Shown: piece after piece, positions 48,474 through 57,183 of the stretch
Layout of the letters: every line of letters starts with the position of its first letter
How positions within the stretch are numbered: position 1 is the first letter of the stretch
DNA from: JBJXFE01 sp046153875
Lineage (GTDB): Bacteria; Planctomycetota; Phycisphaerae; Phycisphaerales; UBA1924
Direction: 5' to 3'
Length of the DNA stretch: 61,994 nucleotides
NCBI GenBank assembly: GCA_046153875.1
Contig: JBJXFE010000046.1
Coordinates: 1 to 61,994, forward strand
Program-made: the position numbers and the translations under genes
The notes under the pieces: model-generated
The model's database searches: none
What the model saw: the letters and a program-made list of their open reading frames with translations, nothing else
What the model was told of the DNA's origin: nothing

Positions 48474-48851
48474 TCAGCCGATCACCGGCGGCGGCATGGC
48501 GATCAGTTCGAGGCGACGCAGGTGCCTCGGCGGCGGGAGCGAACCCACGCCGACCACACGGTTGGTGAACACCTCGACGAGCCGGCTCTCCAACGACGGA
48601 GCGGCGAACAGCGCGTGCGCCACGGGCTTGTGCGCGCCCGAGGCCACCAGCCCGCGCACCGCCTTGGCCAGAGCCGCCGACAGCTCGCGCACGGCCGCGC
48701 GCTCCGGCAGGGTCTCGCGGTGCAGCTCGCGCGCCCAGGGGCGGAGCGGCTCCACCGAGGCCGCCACCAGCAGGCCCAGGACGAACACCACCGACGCGCC
48801 CGCCAAGGCGGATCGCGGGGCGGACGTCGATCTGGAAGGGCCTGCGGCCAT
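48474..48851 (-). CDS. Small membrane-anchored protein of unknown function
   Basis: A 125-residue protein. An N-terminal hydrophobic helix (about residues 15-33, ALAGASVVFVLGLLVAASV) is followed by a soluble, Ala/Arg/Leu-rich part. The coding strand shows strong third-position G/C, which the opposite-strand frame does not explain better. The start ATG at 48851 is preferred; longer frames add an Arg/Gly-rich leader. No family recognised and no clear ribosome binding site. It lies between secA (same strand, downstream) and the RNR C-terminal-like gene (divergent). Confidence 0.5.
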   Translation of the reverse strand: MAAGPSRSTSAPRSALAGASVVFVLGLLVAASVEPLRPWARELHRETLPERAAVRELSAALAKAVRGLVASGAHKPVAHALFAAPSLESRLVEVFTNRVVGVGSLPPPRHLRRLELIAMPPPVIG

Positions 48852-49070
48852 CGGTGTCAGGGGAAGTATCGGCGTCCCGCCCCCCCCGAGCAAGAGCCCC
48901 CGACCGATTGCGCCGCGGGTCGCGCCGGGCCTTCCCATATTGTGGACCCGCCCCGCGACCGGGGCCGATATCGGACGGCGTCCGCACCGGGAGCGCCCGC
49001 CGCGCCGGCTGCGCGTCGGGCAGGTCGTGCTACCCTCCCGGCGATGCCGCAGCCGTCCCAGGAAACGCCG

Positions 49071-49433
49071 ATGGTCGCCATCCGTCAGACGCTGCCCGCG
49101 ACCCGCGAGTCCGTGACGCACAAGTTCAGCGTGGGCCGCCACGAGGGGTACCTCACGGTCGGCCTCTACCCCGACGGCCGCGCGGGCGAGATCTTCCTGA
49201 AGATGGCCAAGGAAGGCTCGACGCTCTCCGGCATGTGCCAGGCGTTCTGCCTCGCGTTCAGCCTGGCGATGCAGTACGGGCTGACGGTCGAGGAGGCGTG
49301 CAAACGCTTCAAGGGGATGCGCTTCGAGCCCATGGGCCCGACCAGCAACCCCGACATCCCCGAGGCGAGCAGTATCATCGACTACATTGCGCGGTACTTG
49401 GAACTCACCTACGGGTCGCCGGGACGACGCTGA
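49071..49433 (+). CDS. Stand-alone class II ribonucleotide reductase C-terminal-like domain
   Basis: A 120-residue protein that reads like the C-terminal segment of adenosylcobalamin-dependent ribonucleotide reductase (NrdJ). Landmarks are TRESVTHKFSVGRHEGYLTV, GLYPDGRAGEIFLKMAKEGS, ALAMQYGLTVEE-type helix and the end NPDIPEASSIIDYIARYLEL. In the full enzyme this part follows the catalytic barrel; here it is alone and no catalytic subunit lies beside it. AGGAAA stands 7 bases before ATG 49071; an ATG at 49044 is an alternative. It could be a regulator, a split subunit as in NrdJa/NrdJb systems, or a reused domain. Confidence 0.75.
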   Translation: MVAIRQTLPATRESVTHKFSVGRHEGYLTVGLYPDGRAGEIFLKMAKEGSTLSGMCQAFCLAFSLAMQYGLTVEEACKRFKGMRFEPMGPTSNPDIPEASSIIDYIARYLELTYGSPGRR

Positions 49434-49482
49434 ACTCGCAGCGTCGCGAAACGCCCTCGAGCCGTAACACGGGGCCCTGATC

Positions 49483-49947
49483 GTGTCACTCTTCGCCTCC
49501 CGCCGCGCAAGGCTTGCCGGGCTCGCATTGGTGGCATGCGTTGTCGGAGTCGCAGCATTGGCCTGGAGATGGCCGTTCTCAACACGGAAGCCGGGGATAG
49601 CTCCGGGCCAACGCTGGACCTACCAGACGCGGCCGCAGGAGGTGGACTCCACGCTCGTAGTTACAGTGGTGGAGGATGACCGCGATCGTGGCCGCATCGT
49701 TCACGTTCGGTTTGATGGTGTCCTGATCGACGGTCCCAACGGAGCGGTGACGACGATCGGACACGCGCCAATCGCGGAGTTATCCGTGCTTCCTCACCTC
49801 ATCAAACTCCTTGAGATCGACGTGCCAGTCAGCGACAGGTCCGGCTACAACAACTGGCGCGAGGCCCGGGGCGGGGTCTTCGAGATGCCCCCGGCCGAAG
49901 TCGTTCGCACGATTGAAGAGGCGTTCAAGAACGCTCGTCCGCGATAG
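49483..49947 (+). CDS. Small anchored protein of unknown function
   Basis: A 154-residue protein with a basic N-terminus (SRRAR) and one hydrophobic helix near residues 11-28, then a soluble domain of about 120 residues beginning IAPGQRWTYQTRP. No lipobox Cys at a convincing place (one Cys at 19 within the helix) and no recognised family. Codon third positions are less extreme in G/C than in its neighbours (many A/T-ending codons, for example around 49640-49760), so it may be a recent arrival. GTG start 49483 gives MSLFASRRARL. Confidence 0.6.
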   Translation: MSLFASRRARLAGLALVACVVGVAALAWRWPFSTRKPGIAPGQRWTYQTRPQEVDSTLVVTVVEDDRDRGRIVHVRFDGVLIDGPNGAVTTIGHAPIAELSVLPHLIKLLEIDVPVSDRSGYNNWREARGGVFEMPPAEVVRTIEEAFKNARPR

Positions 49948-49954
49948 CGATCCA

Positions 49955-50941
49955 TCACACCACCCGGTTCGGCGGCTCTCGACCCTCCAGCACCGCCCGC
50001 GCGTTGTCGCACGCCATCTGCGTCATCATCTCGCGATACTTCAGCGCCCCGCTCCCGATGTGCGGCGTCAGCACGCAGTTGGTCAGCCCGATCAGCCCGG
50101 GATGGACCCGCGGCTCCTCCTCGAACACGTCCAGCCCCGCCCCGTAGATCCGCCGCTCCTTCAGCGCCGCGACCAGCGCCGCCTCGTCCACGATCGGACC
50201 CCGCGCCGTGTTCACGAGGATCGCCGAGGGCTTCATCACCGCCAGCGCCCGCGCGTCGATGAGCCGGCGCGTCTGCGGCGTCAGCGGCGTATGGATGCTC
50301 ACCACGTCCGCCTCGCGCAAACCCTCGTGCAGGTCCACGCGCCGCGCCGCCAGCGGCGCCAACTCAAACTCCCAATGCTGCGAGCGCGCCGCGTACAGCA
50401 CCTGCATGCCCCACCCGATCGACCGCATCGCCGTGGCGAAACCGATCCGCCCCGCCCCCACGATCAGCAGTGTCTTGCCGGTCAGGTCCAGCCCGACGAG
50501 TTCCGTCGGGCCCAGCGGCCCCCGCGCCGCGTACTCCGGCGATCGCGCGAACCGGTCCGCCTCGACCACCCGGCGCGCCACCGCCAGGATCAGCGCCCAC
50601 GCCATGTCCGCGGTCCCCTCGGTGACAGCATTCGGCGTGTTGGTCACGATCACACCGCGGGCTTTGCAAGCGGGCAGGTCGATGTTGTCCGTTCCCACCG
50701 CGAAGTTGCAGATGGCCTTGAGTTGAGGCCCGGCCGCCGCGAGCAACTCGGCGTCCACGCGCTCCGAGACCCACGTGATGGCCACCGTCGCGCCCCGCAC
50801 GAACCGCAGCAGCTCCTCGCGCGACATCCGGTCCGGCGGGCCGAACCGGACCTCGGACCCCGGAAACCGCACGTCGCCCGGCAGAGGGCGCGAGACGGCG
50901 ACCACGGGGGGGGGGCGTACATCGGCCTGCGTCATGCGCAT
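49955..50941 (-). CDS. D-isomer-specific 2-hydroxyacid dehydrogenase (glyoxylate/hydroxypyruvate reductase-like)
   Basis: A 328-residue NAD(P)-dependent dehydrogenase. The coenzyme motif is LLIVGAGRIGFATAMRS, the substrate Arg is in VNTARGPIVDEAAL, the Glu in FEEEPRVHPGL and the catalytic His in LTPHIGSGA. NFAVGTDNIDL matches the first substrate-binding region. It is closest in layout to glyoxylate/hydroxypyruvate reductases (GyaR/GhrB) rather than to SerA. The start is one of two ATGs (50941 or 50935). A run of ten C on the coding strand (50906-50915) lies at about residue 9-12. Divergent from the EEP gene 15 bases away, so both share a very small promoter region. Confidence 0.88.
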   Translation of the reverse strand: MRMTQADVRPPPVVAVSRPLPGDVRFPGSEVRFGPPDRMSREELLRFVRGATVAITWVSERVDAELLAAAGPQLKAICNFAVGTDNIDLPACKARGVIVTNTPNAVTEGTADMAWALILAVARRVVEADRFARSPEYAARGPLGPTELVGLDLTGKTLLIVGAGRIGFATAMRSIGWGMQVLYAARSQHWEFELAPLAARRVDLHEGLREADVVSIHTPLTPQTRRLIDARALAVMKPSAILVNTARGPIVDEAALVAALKERRIYGAGLDVFEEEPRVHPGLIGLTNCVLTPHIGSGALKYREMMTQMACDNARAVLEGREPPNRVV

Positions 50942-50956
50942 ACGGTAGGAACCCCG

Positions 50957-51664
50957 ATGAAACTGCTCGCCTGGAACATCCGGCACGGCGGCGGCTCGAA
51001 GCGCATGCCCCACATCGCGCTGACGCTCCTGGAGCACGCCGCGGATGTCGTCGTGCTCACCGAGTACCGCCGCACCACCGGCGGTCAGATCGCGGGCGTG
51101 CTCGCCGACCACGGCCTGGAGCACCAGGTGTGCAGCGACCCGCCTCGGGGGAAGAACGGGCTGCTCGTGGCCTCCCGCGCGCCGATCCAGGTCCAGCCGG
51201 GCCTGACGCACCGCTGGGCCGAAATTGTGCTCCCAGGCACAGGGCTCAGAATTCTGGCCGTCCACGCGCCGCACGACACGCCGGGCCAAGCCTCGGCGTC
51301 CACCGCCCGAACCCGGTTCTTCCAGGCCTTGGTGGACACGGGTCGCGCGCGTGTGACCGAGCCGTTCATCATGCTCGGCGACTTCAACGCCGGGCGTCAC
51401 TATCTCGATGAAGAGGGCGCGACGCTGACCTGCACGTATCAGCTCGGCGTGCTCGCAAGTCTCGGGTACGTCGATGCTTGGAGACGATTCAACCCCGCCG
51501 GGCGCGAGTTCACCTGGTACAGCCCGCAAGGGGGCGGCTTCCGCATCGACCACGTCTTTGTCTCACCGCCGCTGCGGGACAGCGTCGAGTTCTGCCGGTA
51601 TTCTCACGCCGAGCGGGAGAGCGGCCTATCCGACCACTCGGCGGTCGTGATGGGCCTGCGTTGA
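50957..51664 (+). CDS. Endonuclease/exonuclease/phosphatase-family protein
   Basis: A 235-residue EEP-fold protein. Motifs are LLAWNIRHGGGSKR at the N-terminus, the acidic VVVLTEYRR, LGDFNAGRH near residue 140, GGFRIDHVFVSP and the C-terminal SDHSAVVMGL. These are the Mg-binding and catalytic residues of the DNase I/exonuclease III family. It may be a nuclease or a phosphodiesterase; substrate is open. AGGA lies 7 bases before the ATG at 50957. Confidence 0.88.
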   Translation: MKLLAWNIRHGGGSKRMPHIALTLLEHAADVVVLTEYRRTTGGQIAGVLADHGLEHQVCSDPPRGKNGLLVASRAPIQVQPGLTHRWAEIVLPGTGLRILAVHAPHDTPGQASASTARTRFFQALVDTGRARVTEPFIMLGDFNAGRHYLDEEGATLTCTYQLGVLASLGYVDAWRRFNPAGREFTWYSPQGGGFRIDHVFVSPPLRDSVEFCRYSHAERESGLSDHSAVVMGLR

Positions 51665-51805
51665 TCGCGCCCCATGGGCCCGCCGGCTTTGGGCGGAATT
51701 CCGCGAGATTCCGCGCGGGCGACTTGCCCCGGGCCTCCGGATTCGCTACAAGACTGCCCGTTCTCGTGGGACGCATCGAACTTTTTCAGGACTGGAGAAA
51801 GACCC

Positions 51806-52195
51806 ATGGCCAAGAGCAAGAAGAAGCCCGCCGCCGCGAAGAAGCCCGCCGCCAAGGCCGCCGCCCCCAAGCCCGTCAAGATCTCCCCCTCGTCCAAGAC
51901 CCGCACCAAGGGCGAGCTCTACCGCCTCATGGCCGACGCCTCCGGCATCAGCCGTAAGCAGGCGGTCGCCGCCGTAGACACGCTGACGGCCGCGATGGCC
52001 GCCGACCTCGCCAAGGGTGGCGGGATGTTCAACCTCTTCGGCCTCGCCAAGATGGTCGTCATCAAGAAGCCCGCCCAGCCCGAGCGCCAGGGCATCAACC
52101 CCTTCACCAAGGAGCCGACGATCTTCAAGGCGAAGCCCGCCCGCAAGGTCGTCAAGATCCGCCCGATGAAGGCCCTCAAGTCCCTCGTCATGTAA
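51806..52195 (+). CDS. HU-like DNA-binding protein with Lys/Ala-rich N-terminal tail
   Basis: A 129-residue HU/IHF-family protein. The first 30 residues form a basic histone H1-like tail (MAKSKKKPAAAKKPAAKAAA). The HU fold starts near 35 (TKGELYRLMADASGISRKQAV) and has FNLFGLAKMVVIKKPA with the DNA-binding arm region, then IRPMKALKSLV. Tailed HU proteins are known in several high-GC bacteria and planctomycetes and help compact the chromosome. GGAGAAA stands 7 bases before the ATG at 51806. A strong terminator follows. Confidence 0.92.
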   Translation: MAKSKKKPAAAKKPAAKAAAPKPVKISPSSKTRTKGELYRLMADASGISRKQAVAAVDTLTAAMAADLAKGGGMFNLFGLAKMVVIKKPAQPERQGINPFTKEPTIFKAKPARKVVKIRPMKALKSLVM

Positions 52196-52230
52196 CCGAC
52201 GGGACGCGCAGGACAACGGAACGAACTCGA

Positions 52231-52259
52231 AGCCCCGGGGCGAACCCCCGGGGCTTTTT
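52231..52259 (+). terminator. Rho-independent terminator of the HU-like gene
   Basis: A 9-bp stem AGCCCCGGG (52231-52239) with 52247-52255 around a short loop, extendable by one pair, then a T run at 52255-52259. It lies 35 bases after the HU stop. Confidence 0.88.
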
Positions 52260-52287
52260 CGTTGGCTCGGACGGGGGGGGGGCGCGA

Positions 52288-54465
52288 TCAGGGTTTCTCA
52301 TCGAGCACGTGCTCGATCGCGTCCAGCATGCCGTCGAGCCGCCGGAACACTTCCAGCACGCGCTCCTCCGCCTCGGCCACGGCCCGTGGGCTCTTGCTCT
52401 CGATCGCACGGCGCAGCAGCGGGAGCGCCTCGGAGGCGTACCCCGAGTCCGCGTCCGGCGCGACGTACGTGTTGCGGAACCACGGGCGATCGGGCAGCCC
52501 CTCCACCGCGAACCACGCCCGATCCGTCGTCATCAACATCGCGTTGACGGCGTCCAGGCGATCCTTCGCGAGTGCACCGCCCGCGACGGCTTCCAGGAGG
52601 CGGCCGTGGACTCGGCGAGCCCGGTGGTCATACGCCTGAACCACGCCGTCGAGCCGCGCCAGGTCGAGCGTCACGTCGCGCTCGGATTTTTCAAACACTC
52701 CCAGCTCCGCGCCGCGCGTGGTCAGGTCGATCAGGTGCCGGCGCGTGTCCAGCCCGTAGCGCACCGGATCGATCGGCAGCAGCGGCGCGCCCGCGAGCCG
52801 CGACGCCACCGACGTCGTCATCCGCGCGACCATCAGCGCCGGCTCGTAGTCCGACCCCACGGCCTTCCAGTACCACGGCAGCGTGTCGTACGTCGAGTGG
52901 TACGCCGAGCCCTTGGCCCCGCCCCCGCTCAGCGACGTGGACGGCACGGCGACGTGGCACCAGAACCCGACGTGATCCGACCCGCCGCCCAGCTCCCCGA
53001 ACCGCGGCAGCCCGGGGAACAGCGCATCCTCACCGCGGGCGAGCCACGCCTGGAACACCGTCTTCGTCGCGTCGCGCGGCTGCGGGACGGCCCGGGCGGC
53101 CTCGCTGACGAGCCGGCGCAGCGATGGGGCCGTGCCCACGCCGAAGTCCGGGCCCATTGAGGCCGCATCGAGGTTGATGTACGCCACGCCGCGCTCGAAG
53201 AGGTCGTCGCGCATTTTCTCCACCCACTCGGTGGACCCGATGATGCCGAACTCTTCCGCCCCCCATGCGCAGAACACCACCGACCGCGCCGGGCGCTTCC
53301 CCTGTTTCGCGGCGTCGGTCAGCGCCCGCGCCGTCTCGAGCAGCGCGATCATCCCGCACGTCGCGTCCGACGCCCCGCAGCTCCACGCGTCATGGTGGCA
53401 CCCGATCAGCACCATCCGCTCCGGCTCGGTCTCGCCCCTGAGGGTGGCGATCACGTTGAACGTCGGGATGATCTCGCGAGTCTGCTCGACTTTGAGCCGC
53501 ACCTTGAGCTCATCGCCACCCGTCACGCGGTACGTCATCGGCAGCCCGCCCTGCCACCCCTGCGGCACGGCGTCGCCTTTCATCCGCTTCATGATCTCCT
53601 GCGCCGTCCCCCACCCCACCGGCTGGACGGGGATCTTCGGCAGCCCGATCGACTCCGGGTCGAGCCGCACCGCGTCCTGCGTCGCCTCGACGAACGGCGT
53701 GAGCGGGTCGCCCGGCTGCGGCAGCGTCAGGATCGACCCCCGCTCGATGCACGTGTCGTTCGCGTACCCACCCTCGGGGTACACGATCCCCTTCACGTAC
53801 CCGGAGTCCGCCGGATCGGTGTAGATGATCACGCCCGCGGCCCCGGCGTCCTGGGCGAACTTCGCCTTGAAACCGCGGTAGTTGCCCCCATACCGCGCCA
53901 CCACGATCTTCCCTTCGACGGCGACGCCCAACTCCTTGAGCTTCTCAAAGTCCGCTTTCGCGCCGTAGTTCGCGTAGACCACGCCCGCGATCACGTCCCC
54001 CGAGCCACTGAAGGCGTTCCACCCGACCATCTGATCCGGGTGCGTGCTGAACCGGTCCTCGACGAGGTCCTGCTCCTTGACCACGAGCGAGACCCGCTCG
54101 GGCGACACGACCTCGACCGCGCACGACACGGGCCGGGCGAGCAGCGGCCAGATCGGGTGCCTCTCGACCTCCAGCCCCATCTCCGTGAACGCCGCGACCA
54201 GCCGGTCGATCTCGCGAGCGTCCCCCGGCGTCCCCGCCACGTGCGGCTCGGACGCCAGCAGCTCGTGCCACGCCAGAAGCTTCTCCGCGTTCGGCACGGC
54301 CAGCAGCGCCTTCTCGTGCGCCGCCCACGCCTCCCGCTGGTCCGCGGGCCACCAAGGAAGGACGAACTCGACCGGCTGCCCTTGCGCGACGGCCGCCATG
54401 CCGGTCACCAGCGCCGCGGTGCGCCGGAGCGCGGTAGCCGGTCCCCATTCACTATTCCACGTCAT
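52288..54465 (-). CDS. M28-family metallopeptidase (glutamate carboxypeptidase/TfR-like)
   Basis: A 725-residue protein of the M28B layout. An N-terminal hydrophobic stretch (about 15-30, AALVTGMAAVAQG) may be a signal. A PA domain is inserted near 150-330 (GAAGVIIYTDPADSGYVKG). The zinc-peptidase core has the ligands in GCHHDAW, SDATCG, AWGAEEFG, YINLDAAS and YHSTYDTL, that is His, Asp, Glu-Glu, Asp and His. The C-terminal helical part resembles the TfR/GCPII dimerisation domain. GGAGGGA lies 6 bases before the ATG at 54465. Its ATG overlaps the cstA stop (ATGA), so the two are coupled. Confidence 0.92.
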   Translation of the reverse strand: MTWNSEWGPATALRRTAALVTGMAAVAQGQPVEFVLPWWPADQREAWAAHEKALLAVPNAEKLLAWHELLASEPHVAGTPGDAREIDRLVAAFTEMGLEVERHPIWPLLARPVSCAVEVVSPERVSLVVKEQDLVEDRFSTHPDQMVGWNAFSGSGDVIAGVVYANYGAKADFEKLKELGVAVEGKIVVARYGGNYRGFKAKFAQDAGAAGVIIYTDPADSGYVKGIVYPEGGYANDTCIERGSILTLPQPGDPLTPFVEATQDAVRLDPESIGLPKIPVQPVGWGTAQEIMKRMKGDAVPQGWQGGLPMTYRVTGGDELKVRLKVEQTREIIPTFNVIATLRGETEPERMVLIGCHHDAWSCGASDATCGMIALLETARALTDAAKQGKRPARSVVFCAWGAEEFGIIGSTEWVEKMRDDLFERGVAYINLDAASMGPDFGVGTAPSLRRLVSEAARAVPQPRDATKTVFQAWLARGEDALFPGLPRFGELGGGSDHVGFWCHVAVPSTSLSGGGAKGSAYHSTYDTLPWYWKAVGSDYEPALMVARMTTSVASRLAGAPLLPIDPVRYGLDTRRHLIDLTTRGAELGVFEKSERDVTLDLARLDGVVQAYDHRARRVHGRLLEAVAGGALAKDRLDAVNAMLMTTDRAWFAVEGLPDRPWFRNTYVAPDADSGYASEALPLLRRAIESKSPRAVAEAEERVLEVFRRLDGMLDAIEHVLDEKP

Positions 54466-56204
54466 GGCGCTATCCCTCCGTCTGCCTTCGCTCCGTGCGC
54501 CCGGCGCACCGCCCGCACCGACTCCACGACAAACACGCCCGCCAGCGCCAGCAGCGCGACCGCCACGCCCGCGTTGATGACCGCGGGGTCGGCCCACTTC
54601 CCGGTGTTCACGGCCACGCGCGCACCCTGGACGACCTGCAGCGCCAGCGCCGTCACCGTGATCGTCATCACGAAGAGCATGGGCCAGAACGTGTACCAGC
54701 ACCGCCGCCCCTGCCGCACGAGCCACACGGTCACCGCCAGCAGCGTCAGCGCCGCGAGCAACTGGTTCGATGAGCCGAAGAGCGTCCAGTACGGCACGTA
54801 GGCGTTCGGCTCCGAGAGCAGCAGGAACGCGAGCGGGATCGACACCGTGACGCCCGCGGCCGCCAGCCCCGCGAGCCGCCCGCTGGTCCGGAACAGCTCG
54901 CACAGGAGGTACCGCCCCAGCCGCGTTGAGACGTCGAGTGTGTCGAAGACGAACGTCGAGAACGCCATCGCCCCGAACGTCGCGCAGAACGTGAACGCGT
55001 CCTTGCCCAGCAGCAGCGTGAGGAAGCTCGCCAGCCCGTCGCCGTAGATCCGCGCCGCGGGCACGCCCTTCGTCTGCTCGGGCGCGAGGATCATCGCCGT
55101 CGAGAGCGCGATGACCGCCACGAGCCCCTCGAGCAGCATCGACCCGAACGCGACCGGCTTGCAGTGGCTCTCCCGCGCGATCTGCCGGCTGGTCGTCCCG
55201 CCGCAGATCAGCCCGTGGAACCCGCTGCACGCGCCGCAGGCGATCGTGACGAACAGGAAGGGAACGAGCAGCGTCGTGATCGGGGGCGCACCCGCGCCTC
55301 CCCGCAGCGCCGGCCAGGGATCGAGCATCCGCCACGAGGTCTCGCTGATCGCGGGCTGCCTGATCTCATACCCGCCGAACAGGATGCCAACGACACCGAC
55401 CCCGATGGCCATGTACAGGACGAACCCCCCGAGGAAGCCGCGCGGCTGCTGGAGCAGCCACATCGGGAGCATGCTCGCAATCAGGCAGTACGCGAGAATC
55501 AGACTGACCCAGGTCGAGAGCCCGAAGTTCAGGACCGAGTCCAGCCGCGTGCCCGCCCAGACGCACACCAGCGTCGCGGGCACGAAGACCGCGATGACCA
55601 GCCACATCGGTGGGCGGAAGAAGCGGTGAACCAGCCCGAGCGAGAGGGCCAGCAGCAGGTACAGCGTGCTCGACATCGCCACCGCACCGCCCTTGTTGAA
55701 CGTCGTGGCAAGGCCCTGCAGCTCCTCGGCCTTGCCGACGAACGTCCCGGCGGTGATCTGCGTGAACGCGAGGATGACGTACAGGAGCGCCAGCCAGATG
55801 AACCAGAGCAGCGCGAGCCCGGCTCTCTTCCCGAGGTTCTCCTTGGCGACTTCCGCGATCGAACACGCTCCGTGCCGCACCGATGCCACCAACGCCGAGA
55901 AATCGTGAACGGCGCCGATCAACACCACCCCGATCGCGATCCACAGCGCGCACGGCAGCCAGCCGAAGACGCCGCACGCGATAATCGGCCCGGCGATCGG
56001 CCCCGCCGCCGCGATCGCCGAGAAGTGCTGGCCCATCAGGTAGAACGGCCGCTCGGGCACGAAATCCGCCCCGTCGTTCTTCTCGACCGCCGGCGTCACG
56101 CGCGCGTCGTCCAGTCGGTACTGGCGCGCGATGTACGAGCCGTACAGCACGTACCCCGCCACCAGCACGCCGATCACCACAAGCGCCAGCATCAACAGCG
56201 ACAT
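54462..56204 (-). CDS. cstA: Carbon starvation/peptide transporter CstA
   Basis: A 580-residue multispan membrane protein of the CstA family. It has many hydrophobic helices, and family landmarks include GPIAGPIIACGVFGWLP, ALWIAIGVVLIGAVHDF, CGACSGFHGLICGGTTSRQI and FGSSNQLLAALTLLAV. CstA-type proteins import peptides or pyruvate under starvation. Its translational coupling to the M28 peptidase suggests a peptide uptake-and-hydrolysis unit. Start ATG 56204 has GGAG upstream; an ATG at 56219 is an alternative. Confidence 0.95.
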   Translation of the reverse strand: MSLLMLALVVIGVLVAGYVLYGSYIARQYRLDDARVTPAVEKNDGADFVPERPFYLMGQHFSAIAAAGPIAGPIIACGVFGWLPCALWIAIGVVLIGAVHDFSALVASVRHGACSIAEVAKENLGKRAGLALLWFIWLALLYVILAFTQITAGTFVGKAEELQGLATTFNKGGAVAMSSTLYLLLALSLGLVHRFFRPPMWLVIAVFVPATLVCVWAGTRLDSVLNFGLSTWVSLILAYCLIASMLPMWLLQQPRGFLGGFVLYMAIGVGVVGILFGGYEIRQPAISETSWRMLDPWPALRGGAGAPPITTLLVPFLFVTIACGACSGFHGLICGGTTSRQIARESHCKPVAFGSMLLEGLVAVIALSTAMILAPEQTKGVPAARIYGDGLASFLTLLLGKDAFTFCATFGAMAFSTFVFDTLDVSTRLGRYLLCELFRTSGRLAGLAAAGVTVSIPLAFLLLSEPNAYVPYWTLFGSSNQLLAALTLLAVTVWLVRQGRRCWYTFWPMLFVMTITVTALALQVVQGARVAVNTGKWADPAVINAGVAVALLALAGVFVVESVRAVRRAHGAKADGGIAP

Positions 56205-56302
56205 GCCCGCTCCGCACACCGGACCCGATACCGGGGGGCCGAGTGTAACGAACGCCCTCCGGCGCGAGCTACCCTCTCCCGGACGGTTTCCACGGAGGCG
56301 CC

Positions 56303-57178
56303 ATGGAACTCCTCAACCGAGCCCGTCCCGGCGACGTGGGCCTGGAGACCGCCCTGCCCGTGCACGGTGTCCCGCGCGAACGCGCGACCGACATCTGCGC
56401 CGCCCTCGCCGCCGCCGTGGAATCCGCCGGCTCGCACGCCGCCTTCATCGGCGTTCTCGCCGGGAGGCCGGTCGTCGGCCTCACGCAGGCCGAGCTGCGC
56501 TCCCTGCTCGACGCCCCGGTCGTCGCCAAGACCAACACGGCGAACTTCGGTGTGCTCATGCACCGCGCCGTCCACGCCGCCACCACCGTCAGCACCACCA
56601 TGGAGCTCGCCACCGCCGCCGGCCTTCGCGTCGTCGCGACCGGCGGCCTCGGCGGCGTCCACCGCGGCTACGCCGATCGGCTCGACATCAGCGCCGACCT
56701 GGCGGCGTTCACCCGCTTCCCCGTCGCCGTCGTCACGAGCGGCGTGAAATCCCTGCTGGATGTCGAGTCCACCCGCGAGGCCTTCGAGGCCTTGGGCGTA
56801 CCCATCGTCGGCTACCGCACCGACGCTTTCCCCGCGTTCTACCTGCGTACGAGCGACGCCCGCGTGGACGCCCGCTTTGACGACCCCGCCGACCTGGCCG
56901 ACTTCGTGCGGGCCGAGCTCGCCCGCACCGGGCGCGGCATCGTCGTGGCCAACCCCGTGCCGCACGACGCCGCGCTGGATCACCAGGACTGGGACCGCTG
57001 GCTCGCCCTGGCGACCGCCTCCGCCTCGCGCGCCTCGGGGCGGGATATCACCCCGGCCATCCTCGCCAAGGTCCACGAACTCTCGGGCGGGCGCACCCTC
57101 GAAGCCAACATCGCGCTCGCCGTGAACAACGCCCGCCTCGCCGGCGAAATCTCACACGCGATGGCCACGCGGGCGTGA
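56303..57178 (+). CDS. psuG: Pseudouridine-5'-phosphate glycosidase
   Basis: A 291-residue enzyme that splits pseudouridine 5'-phosphate to uracil and ribose 5-phosphate. Landmarks include HGVPRERATDICAA, RPVVGLT, AKTNTANFGVLMHR, ATGGLGGVHRG, DISADLAAFTR and NVPEL-type region replaced by NPVPHDAALD, then ITPAILAKVHELSGGRTLEANIAL. The usual partner psuK (pseudouridine kinase) is not next to it. It ends 5 bases before the stop of the response regulator on the other strand. Confidence 0.94.
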   Translation: MELLNRARPGDVGLETALPVHGVPRERATDICAALAAAVESAGSHAAFIGVLAGRPVVGLTQAELRSLLDAPVVAKTNTANFGVLMHRAVHAATTVSTTMELATAAGLRVVATGGLGGVHRGYADRLDISADLAAFTRFPVAVVTSGVKSLLDVESTREAFEALGVPIVGYRTDAFPAFYLRTSDARVDARFDDPADLADFVRAELARTGRGIVVANPVPHDAALDHQDWDRWLALATASASRASGRDITPAILAKVHELSGGRTLEANIALAVNNARLAGEISHAMATRA

Positions 57179-57183
57179 CCCGC

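Noticed and set aside
48496..49116. A 206-codon open frame on the plus strand opposite the small membrane protein
   Set aside because: It is Arg/Pro/Ser/Thr-rich without domains and overlaps the start of the RNR-like gene out of frame; the minus-strand frame has a membrane helix and better codon bias.
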